From contig LNKV01000018.1 in assembly GCA_001465935.1 (NCBI GenBank), forward strand, positions 22,542 through 86,541: a stretch of 64,000 nucleotides of DNA, read 5' to 3'. The position numbers and the translations under genes were made by a program. Under the pieces are notes generated by a model. The model did no database searches. It was not told where the DNA came from and saw only the letters and a list, made by a program, of their open reading frames with translations. Below are positions 55,501 to 64,000 of the stretch, piece after piece. The DNA is from Clarireedia homoeocarpa (Eukaryota > Ascomycota > Leotiomycetes > Helotiales > Rutstroemiaceae). The stretch's first letter is position 1; the number at the start of each line of letters is the position of its first letter.

Positions 55501-58500
55501 CGATGACAGGTGGAGAACTTCTTCGACGTCAAACCCTTATCAATCTCCAAGACAAACGATATGAATCAGTGAAAACAGCCAAGCGGCTGATGAGAGCTTT
55601 GACCGACACTAAACTTGGTGGTCAACTTCTGCTTTCCATTGCACAACACAGACAATCTGCCATCTACACTGTTCCAGATGACGAGGCGCCTATCAAATTA
55701 TTGGCTACCATGGTCGACGATACTCAGATGATCTTATTCCAATATCTCGATCTACTACGCAGCAATCTCTCTGTAGAAGAGTTTGATAGTCTTGTCCCAG
55801 ATATATCTGAGCTCATGAAAGATTTCGGTCTAGATCCTAGTCTTGCTTTTATGATTGGCCGTGCAAGCGTTACACATCGTCTTTCAAAGTTACCGGCGCT
55901 TCACGTGAATGGAGTCATCAAGACTCCTCCTACGGATAGCAAATCCTCAGAGGTTGACAATGAAGGGGATGTAGGTATGGGCACAAATGAAGAAACAATG
56001 GCTAACAACAAAACGACTTTCGCAAATGGCACATCTACACCTGAAGAAGATGTCCAGATGGCAGACGCCAAAAACCCCGGCTCACCGTCCGACGTCGCAT
56101 CGTCGGAAGCTGACTCTTTGCTCGAGCTTTTGTTGCCATATATGAAGACTGCCGAAGACGTCTTGCCCGAAGGTTCCTGGGCTTCTCTTACTTCTGAGTT
56201 CTACGTTTTGTTCTGGCTGACTACTTTAAGCGACTTGGCGATCCCTAGTCATAGTTATGAAGCCGAGATATCTCGTCTTCTCAAAGAACAAGGAGATGTC
56301 ATGAAGGATCGCACAGATATGAGCCGAGCTGGAATGGCAAAGAAGGAAGAGGCGAAAAAAGCTCTAGCTGCTACACGAGAAAATTTGCTCGCCGAGTTTG
56401 GCAAGCAAGTTGGAGGTTTTTCTGGGAAGAAAGGGCGTCTGCTCAAGCGCAAGAACTTCTGGTTCAAGAACGTCAAGCACGACCTCGTAAGCGACTCAAT
56501 CCTTGAGCGATGCCTTCTTCCGCGTATATTACTGTCGCCCAGTGATGCGGATTTCTGCTTCAGAATGATAAGATTCCTTCACGACAATGGCACACCTAAC
56601 TTCCGAACTCTTTCGCTCTATTCCCGACTTTTCAGATCAAATCGGTTAAGGTCCATGATCTTTACGTGCACTGTCCGTGAAGCAGAAAACTTGGGCCGCT
56701 TCCTAAGATTGGTCTTGACGGATCTCGCCCGATGGCACAGCGATCGAGCGACATACGAGAAAGAAGCCTGGGGACCGAGCCAAAACCTACCGGGATTTGC
56801 CAAAGCATTTGACCAGGACGGAAATATGAAAGGTCTCCTTGCCCATGATGAAAAAGTTGGCTTCAAAAACATTTTATATTCTTGGCACCAGAAACTCAAT
56901 GCAGCACTTCGGGACTGTCTTGGTGGTACAGAATGGATGCATATTCGTAACGCCATGACAATTCTCAAGTCAGTGGTCGATGTGTTCCCGGCTGTCAATT
57001 TCATGGGTAACAATTTCGTGAAACAATTGGAGACTATTGCGACAAGAGAAAAGGGTGTTCGCGAAGATCTGTCACTGGCTGGTAATGCCATCCTAGTGCA
57101 GCTCAAAAAGAAGTCAAAGTCATGGATTATGGTCCAAGCCTTTGGTTACAGTCTTGTAAGTACATCCGCTAGAGGCTCTTGCGGAGCAGGCTAACATCAA
57201 TTAGAATGACCCCACTCAAGGAAGCAATAGCCCAGCTCAAGAGGCAGCTCGACCAGGACCTGCCATTTCAAAGTCAGTTTTGAAGGCTACAGCACCAGAA
57301 TTCAAGCCTCAATCCCGAGCAAGGTTCGTATCATATTCAACATTCTAAGGTTGATTTTCTAACAATCGTGTAGCTCAATGGGAGTATCAACACCGAAAGC
57401 GCCGCCAACTACAGAAGTTGAAGATGGAGAGGTGGATGATGCGAAGAATGCATCGAACAATAACCCTAAAGACAACAGCTCCGAGAGTTCGCGAAATGAT
57501 ACTAAGCCACCTCCCACTCAGGGAGGCAATGATGGTAAGAAATCGGAAATTCTGCTCAGAAGGGAAAAGATATTACGTGAAAATGCAGCTAGATCATCTA
57601 CTCCAACACCGCCGCCCTCCAGCATTCCTCCCCGTCCTGAGATACAACGGAATCTATCTGCAAATCACACTCTTCCCAATAGACCCGACGTTCCTCTACC
57701 CAGTCGACAATTATTGGACCGCCATCCACCCCGGCAAGATGACAGGAGAGATGTGAGAGATAACAGGATACCGGACTTGGTCCGTGATAGGGGCAGAGAT
57801 CGTGGCCGCGAGTTCCCACCTGGGGACAGGCGAGCGATAGACTCTGGTCCGAGAGATTACCGTAGTGGTGATCGCCCCCCAGTCGCTGAACGGGACCGCT
57901 CACGGCCAGATTCTGTAGCCAGATGGACAGGAGAACCTGGGCGGGACAACATAGATAGAGCCTCGAACGGATACAGACCTGTTGATAATTCCGGTCGTCT
58001 TTCTCGTGATAATCCCATGGCTCCACCAAAATCAACAACTATACCGGAGCGTGGTCCTCCGATAAACCCAGAAAGATTACCTCTAGTCAATCTAGAACGG
58101 CAGGAAATGATCAATCCGGAGCGTGCAGCTCTTATATCTGGTGGGAATGAGTCCGCTCGCTCAGACTCTCCCCGAAGGATCAGAGAGGAAACTAGGGATC
58201 GTTCGTCGAGACAAAATTCACCACCACGACGCCATGGTTCTGAGAGAGATGCCCCGGATCAAAGACGCGATGAGAGATCAAACCGTAATGTTTCTATGGA
58301 TATTCATGGTTCCGCTTCACGAAGTAGAGCCGATGAAAACCAACCCCCACCTGCAGGCCCCCGAGGCGAAAGACTGCCCGACAGAAACAACGATAGAGCG
58401 CCCCCGCTTGATAGATCATGGGATGCTTCAAACTTCCAGCCGACGCAGCAGCCTCCTCGCCCTGTAGATCTTGATCATGGACGTCTTAACAGACAACAGC

Positions 58501-59861
58501 AACAAGCGGATCCGAACTTTGGTCGCCTTAACCAAAATTCTGATATTCCTTCTGGGCCACGTGAGAGAAACCCGCGCAACAGTAGAATTGTAAATGCGCC
58601 ACAAGCACGAAGAGATGGAAGGCAGCCCAACGGAGGCGCTGCAGATATTGCACGACCTCCCACACCTGATAAGCAGCCACCGACAGGGCCATCTGGTGGA
58701 GGACGGCATCCACGACGTTCTACGTCAACTTCAAATGCAGTCCCAAATCCATCAGGTCATTACGAAGGGTCCTCCGCAGCTCCAAATTTACCTATCGCGC
58801 CGGCTGCCCCTAGCCCAACCACTGCCATTCATCCCGATCGTTTGAAGCATCTAGGTCCCCAAGTCACCCAATCACAACCACAGCCAACGACCGCAAACAC
58901 ACCTGCTACGGCCGGCATGCACCCAGACAGATTAAGAAGCTTCGGTGGCCCTCCAACAAACAATGTGCCACAACCGGAAAATATGCGTTCGAGACCTACT
59001 GCGCCGCCTTTGCAGACACAAAATCCTCCCATCGGACCGAAGTCCCAGAATAGTCCGGCTTCGCAGAGAATGAATGGGCCACCTACTGGACCGGCTTCTG
59101 CGACTGAACGTACTTCCCGGGGACGAAATCCCAATCTCATTACTAACATCAATCGTATGCTGGAGGAGAATTCGAATAAACCTACCCAAGGTCAGGAACG
59201 CAATTCACGTGGAAGACGTCACGGGCAAGCCCAAACTCCAGTATCTGGACCTTCGACGCCTATCTTACCACCACCGCCACCACCTGGTCCGCCACCAGCA
59301 CAAATTAGAGATGCTGCGAGAGACCTTGTTAACCCTGAGCGAGCTGATCTCATTGGTAACAATGTACCCAGTACTGATGATCGTAGTCGTGGAGAGAGAG
59401 ACCGTAGTTCGAGGCACTCTGGACGTAGTCGTCGAAGTTCTCCTGATAGGAATAGAGATCAAAAACGCGGATCACAAGAGGATGAACGACCTGACAGGGG
59501 AGATCATAGAAGTCGAGGTAGCGAGAGATCGAGTAGAGATACGGAGAGAGAAAGACATTCAAGGGGAGAGCCCTCTAGTGGAGGCAGAGATCTAATGGGC
59601 GGGGGTGGGAGTGGAAGTGGCAGAGAGCATCGAGAGCGAGACAGTAGCCGAAGGGATGGTCGTGGAGCAGAGCGGGATGCACATGAAACTGGAGGCGCCT
59701 CTGGAAACTGGGCAAATGGTTCAGACAATAGGAATGAGCGCCGAAGTCAGAGATCCGAAAGGTCAGACAGGAGCGATGATAGGGGAATGAGAGATAGAAA
59801 GAGGAGAAGCGATGGAGATGGTTTGAGAGAAGGTGGTCCTGAGAAGAGACCCAGGAGATAA
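52524..59861 (+). CDS. THO2: THO complex subunit 2 (mRNA processing and export)
   Basis: Three exons: 52524-57155, 57205-57323 and 57374-59861, 2412 aa. The ATG at 52524 starts MAPNGKRKRNDRQ. The N-terminal 110 residues are RG/NQ-rich and disordered. The Tho2 helical body includes WWPRSGETDG, PIAIRYSIYAEWF, ARNLAKIAYASPGVVYSVAL (about 850) and VLVWSLLSSLGG. The C-terminal Tho2 domain is near 1190-1500 (LFWLTTLSDLAIPSHSYE, LSPSDADFCFRMIRFLH). After the body come two small introns and an 830-residue low-complexity tail rich in Arg, Ser, Asp and Pro that contains repeated NPERxxL and HPDRLxxxG motifs and ends in RS/RD/RG stretches. THO2 scaffolds the nuclear THO/TREX complex that couples transcription to export. 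The tail frame alone looks like a separate gene but splices in frame. Confidence 0.92.
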
Positions 59862-62196
59862 AGATAAATTCAGCGGGAGGGAAGCTCGCTATATGTACAA
59901 AATATCTAAAAAGGCACTTGAGATCAGGGAAATTGGGAGAAGTTGATTCCCATGAGGAAGAGGAAAAGATGACTGCGAAAATACATTGGTGCATAGTTTG
60001 AGGCGTTCTACTATCTCTTCTTCACTTTGTTCACCATAGTTTCTAAGTCCCTTTCACGTTCTAGTTGAGCATTTAAACATAATGAAGAGATGACAGGCCG
60101 TTTGCAGATAATTTCATAGTTCAGGTACGAGATTATTTTGTGATGATTGTTTGTTTGGTTTGTGATTTGCTTGTTACCGGTTTCCTTCACAGGTCGGTCA
60201 CTGGAAGATTGCACCAATTTATACACCGGCCCCCAAGTCCTGTGCTAGCTAATCAGTCTACGCGGCTCTTCATTCATAAATGCTTAATTTCCCAGATTCA
60301 AGTCTAAGATCAAGGATTTCTCCTCGCCTCATTCAAATTATCAGCTATTATGAACCAACCCTCTCTGATGTCTAAATGATTCATTCAAAAGGCTTCTTTC
60401 CGCATCTACTGCAATCTAACGATATACCCACCACTCTTCTCTCCCACTTAACAACCTCCGCGAAACTTCCCGACTTACGGCACGGAAAAAGGAACTAGGA
60501 TCGGTCAGGACCAGTCAGTCGGAGCACACTGTCGGCGCAACAACTAATCGAGCATGATGTCCGGCATAGATTGCTCGAGCCGCTCCTTACGAGAATGAGC
60601 GAGCGAGGCTCTAGAATCTAGACCAGTCACATATAAAACAGGCACCTAAGTGAAAATCTGCTCCGGATGTACATCCCTAGTACAAAAGCCTAATCCGGTT
60701 ACTCTCACCGAATGTTCGGATTCCACTTTCCCAGACTTTCTTATGCTGCAAGCGGGTTTCTGCTGGGTCAAGCAATTAGAGCACGTTTTTTGATCTTCTC
60801 GTGTGTGTTTCAGCCCGCTTTGCTAACCAGCTTTTAGTTGTTGACCTTGAAGCCTCTTGACTAGGAGAGGAGAGGAGAGAAGGAGTGGGATGCTCCTTTT
60901 GTTTCTTTTGAGATTGGGTTTCGAATATTATGCAAGGCACCAGCATCCTGAGATTAGAAACTCTTCCTGTAACTGCATTATTGTATGGCGTATGCGCATG
61001 TATTGCAGCAATGCTAAGTTCTGTGAGCGAAAAAAGGCACATTTACTCACTCCTGCATCACACTCATATTTATCTCGAGTCGTACCAAATCGGCATTTGG
61101 TGGTGTGCGCGCAGCCATGGTCGTCAGCCTCTAATCGATCCACTCAGCGTTGAGTTTCGGCACACGTGCGCCCATTGCGTAACGGGAGGACCCCTGGTCC
61201 GAGCTAGGAAGAAGAAAGTACGATGATACCGTTGTGCCAGTATTTGTTTCCCATCTCTATGCAGCAGCAGTCCTCGATATGGCAAACACGCCCTTGAGGT
61301 GGTGTTATGGATTCCAAGCTGCGACTTTGATACCCCCCACCTGGATACATACTTCGCAGGATTCGAGAGCAATAATTCTGTCATCCTACGAGGCCCAAAA
61401 AAGCAAATATCGTCGGCGTGATTGAGGATTTCTGATGCTGTCTCTACCAAACAATGCCATACTCGAGGCACGTGCGATGGATTTCACATGGGATGGAGAA
61501 AATTATATGCCATCGCCAGGCTACGAAACCATTGGCGAACATATGCAGAAAGATCATGCATAGCCCGCAACCCCAGCACTTGTACCAACAGCCCCTCGTC
61601 TCCCAACCAGTGGGAAAATAGCAGAGCTGCAAGGTGACCGGCTGGGATTGCGTTGCGGCTATGGTAAGGTATGATGAGCCTCTAATAATGGCTGGCTTAC
61701 CTTGCTAATCAAGAAAGTATTTACTCGTATTGTCATCTTGTTAATCACTGCATCTAACCTTACATACACTTCTTCCTCGTCATTCTCAATGCTCCGAACT
61801 CATCCTGACAATTTTTACTTGCCGTAGAAGATATCGAGAATCATTGTCATTGCCGTCGCACGACGTCTGTTTGCAAAGAGACTCGTAGCGGTGCTTCGAC
61901 AATGTCTTGACTACCTCCTAACTATCCTGCGGTGTCGTTTTGGCCGTCAACGTCCTCCTTACATATACTACTATCAGAGCCTCATTCGTACTATCGCCTA
62001 GCCGTATTATATATACAGCTTCAGCTCATTGGGTCTATATAGTGGAGCTTCTCCATTCATTCCACTTCTTCACACACCTCGCTCACGCGTGTCGGCTCGT
62101 CCACGTATAGCTTAACTACTTGATATCATAAGCATCGAGTACTCCCCTTACGTTCCACCACGCCCTGCGAAGCCAACGCACAGTCCCGACCCCGCT
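59862..62196. other. Intergenic, no gene recognised
   Basis: About 2.3 kb between tandem genes. Short frames at 60,776-61,640 exist on both strands without domains or consistent splicing. The last few hundred bases are the promoter and long leader side of the phosphate transporter. Confidence 0.5.
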
Positions 62197-64000
62197 ATGG
62201 AGAGCCTTCCAGAACCTGCTCTTCCGCTCCCGACAATTATAGGGAGGACGGCGGGGGGCAATGCCGCTTTCCATAACTTTAATAATGATTATTCGCATAT
62301 TCAGGATCCAAACTTGAGGAGGAGGTTGGCGTTATCAGAGATTGATAAGGTGTGTATAATCCAGAATTGAGCTCCTGTATAAAGCTGTGTTGCCGAGCAC
62401 AGCTTTTAAAGCTCTTATGTTCACCGGGACTTTTTGAATTGGGAGAGTGGAGCTAAAACTACCTTAGGTCCCGTTCGGATGGTATCATGTACGAGCAGTT
62501 GTTGTTGCTGGAATCGGTTTCTTCACAGACAGTTATGATATCTTTGCTAGTATGTATCATTCATATCCAACAGCATCACAAGCAATTGGTGACTAACATT
62601 AAAAAGTCAATCTTATTACATCCATGCTCGGCATGGTATTTTGGCAAGCCGACAACAACGGAGTCATACCCACCCACGTTAACACAGCCATCAAAGCCGC
62701 TACATCTGGCGGTGCAGTTATCGGCCAGATAGGTTTCGGGTGGCTAGCTGACTCGATTGGAAGACGAAAAATGTATGGTGTGGAATTGGCTATTATTGTG
62801 CTCGCGACATTTGCTCAGTCGCTCATAGGTCCAAGTCAAGCAGTTAGTATAATTGGATTGCTTGTTTTTTGGAGAGTAGTAATGGGAATTGGGATTGGAG
62901 GAGATTATCCTTTATCTGCGGTTATTACTTCAGAGTGAGATGCTCTTTTCCTTTGGTTATGTCTTGTTGTTGAACGGTTGATGTTGGGTATTTCTGGTCA
63001 TTCTCCGCAGCTAAAATGCCCCTCCTCGAGTGTGGAGCATGGACCAATTTCCTTGGCCCTATCCTACACCTATATCGAGATCTTTATTATCGACAGGTAT
63101 TATAATGGGTTGGAATGCTAATTTGTGCAGATTCGCACCGACTCGGTGGCGTGGGGGAATGATGGCAGCCGTATTTTCAATGCAAGGTGCGGGCCAATTT
63201 GCCGCCGCCCTCGTCGCCCTTATAACCACTGTCGCTTTCCGAGAATCATTTATCCACACCACTCACTCATTCTCCAGCTGCGATTCCGTCTGCCAACTCG
63301 CCGCCGACCGAGCCTGGCGTATAATAGTCGGCTTTGGCGCTGTCCCCGCCTGCTTCGCCCTCTACTACCGCATCACCATCCCTGAGACCCCTCGCTACAC
63401 ATTCGATGTCGCGCACGACATCGAGAAAGCCGACGCTGATATAAAAGCGTACATGAACCGGCAGAAAGAAGGGGTCGTCGACCCCATCACTCAGCAGAAA
63501 ACAAAACAAGATATCGGCCATCATCTCTCCCAACCCAGCGCCTCTTGGTCCGACGTCTACCATTACTTTAAGCAATGGGATAACCTCAAGGTCCTCCTCG
63601 GCACAACTCTCTCCTGGTTCTTCCTTGATCTCGCATTCTATGGCCTCGGGCTCAACAGTAGTACGGTGCTCTCCGCCATCGGCTACGGTACCGGCTCAAC
63701 GATCTACGACATACTCTTCAACAACGCAGTCGGGAACTTAATTCTCGTCTGCGCAGGCAGTATACCAGGATACTGGCTAAGTGTCTTCACCGTTGACACC
63801 ATTGGTCGCAAACCCATCCAAATACTCGGTTTCACTATCCTCACTATGCTCTTCTGCATCATCGGTTTCCGCTACCACTCGCTATCCGAAGGACCTCTTC
63901 TAGTCCTCTACATCCTCGCACAAATATTCTTCAATTTCGGTCCCAACACCACCACATTTCTCATTCCCGGAGAATGCTTTCCCACGCGTTACCGCTCAAC
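62197..64000 (+). CDS. MFS inorganic phosphate:H+ symporter, PHO84-like (3' end beyond window)
   Basis: Exons 62197-62349, 62468-62549, 62607-62934 and 63131 onward; the frame is open at the window end. The N-terminal leader is MESLPEPALPLPTIIG..., then PFGWYHVRAVVVAGIGFFTDSYDIFA (first helix with the PHO84 TDSYDIF motif). The MFS loop GFGWLADSIGRRKMYGVE, GIGIGGDYPLSAVITSEF and, after a charged central loop, FFLDLAFYGLGLNSS are near-diagnostic of the phosphate:H+ symporter family (PHO84/PHO-5/GvPT). It acts at the plasma membrane for high-affinity phosphate uptake and is normally induced by phosphate starvation. About ten of twelve helices are inside the window. Confidence 0.92.

Noticed and set aside
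57378..59861. A separate RS-rich protein gene starting MGVSTPKAPP
   Set aside because: Splice sites at 57324 and 57373 join it in frame to THO2, and THO2 orthologues have such tails; treated as exon 3.
60776..61640. Overlapping 60-115 aa frames on both strands
   Set aside because: No domain, no splice-supported extension, no codon pattern like the neighbours.
1..64000. CRISPR arrays, prophage or bacterial operon features
   Set aside because: Gene structure with spliceosomal introns is eukaryotic; the tandem arrays seen are mini- or microsatellites without spacers.

Overview
The window looks like nuclear DNA of a filamentous ascomycete (Pezizomycotina). Genes carry short GT-AG introns of about 45-120 bp. 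Recognisable fungal families are present: HET, C2H2/Zn2Cys6 regulator, THO2, MET2, GT90, vanillyl-alcohol oxidase, PHO84-like. Long blocks are almost pure A/T, with stop codons exactly where C-to-T and G-to-A changes would put them, which is the signature of repeat-induced point mutation (RIP). A Leotiomycete is my best guess, from general similarity only. All exon borders were set by eye from reading frame and splice signals.

Layout. 1-0.86 kb: AT-rich RIP block. 1-10 kb: gene-poor, with an SDR reductase, a saccharopine-dehydrogenase-like oxidoreductase, an aldo-keto reductase relic and a C2H2+Zn2Cys6 transcription factor. 10.1-18.2 kb: a transposon nest. It holds a hairpin Tc1/mariner-like MITE, an unmutated solo LTR with perfect target duplication, and a full-length Ty3/Gypsy element (minus strand) whose 3' LTR and body are heavily mutated while its 5' LTR is nearly intact. 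18.2-20 kb: low-complexity repeats and a MITE. 20-26 kb: an O-methyltransferase and a TAM-type methyltransferase on a shared divergent promoter, then an OST-alpha/TMEM184 membrane protein. 27.4-29.1 kb: a HET-domain gene. 30.3-31.8 kb: a GT90 glycosyltransferase. 32.8-34.8 kb: a broken secreted alpha/beta-hydrolase. 35.4-37.5 kb: a vanillyl-alcohol oxidase.

37.5-41.6 kb: the most unusual segment. Three tandem, same-strand, small cysteine-rich zinc-ribbon (RanBP2-like) genes are bracketed by two same-orientation copies of a roughly 215-bp MITE. A solo LTR with perfect 5-bp duplication sits between the second and third gene. One gene ends inside a 60-bp palindromic repeat, and another has lost a 40-codon collagen-like tail to a single stop. 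41.8-42.6 kb: an 850-bp long-TIR DNA transposon with a cysteine-rich transposase-tail relic.

44-64 kb: mostly housekeeping. A Ser/Pro-rich protein, a 7-dehydrocholesterol (delta-7 sterol) reductase, MET2 homoserine O-acetyltransferase, a very large THO2 (mRNA export) sharing a divergent promoter with MET2, and a PHO84-like phosphate transporter cut by the window end. The first 44 kb alternate accessory genes with repeats; the last 18 kb read as stable core genome.
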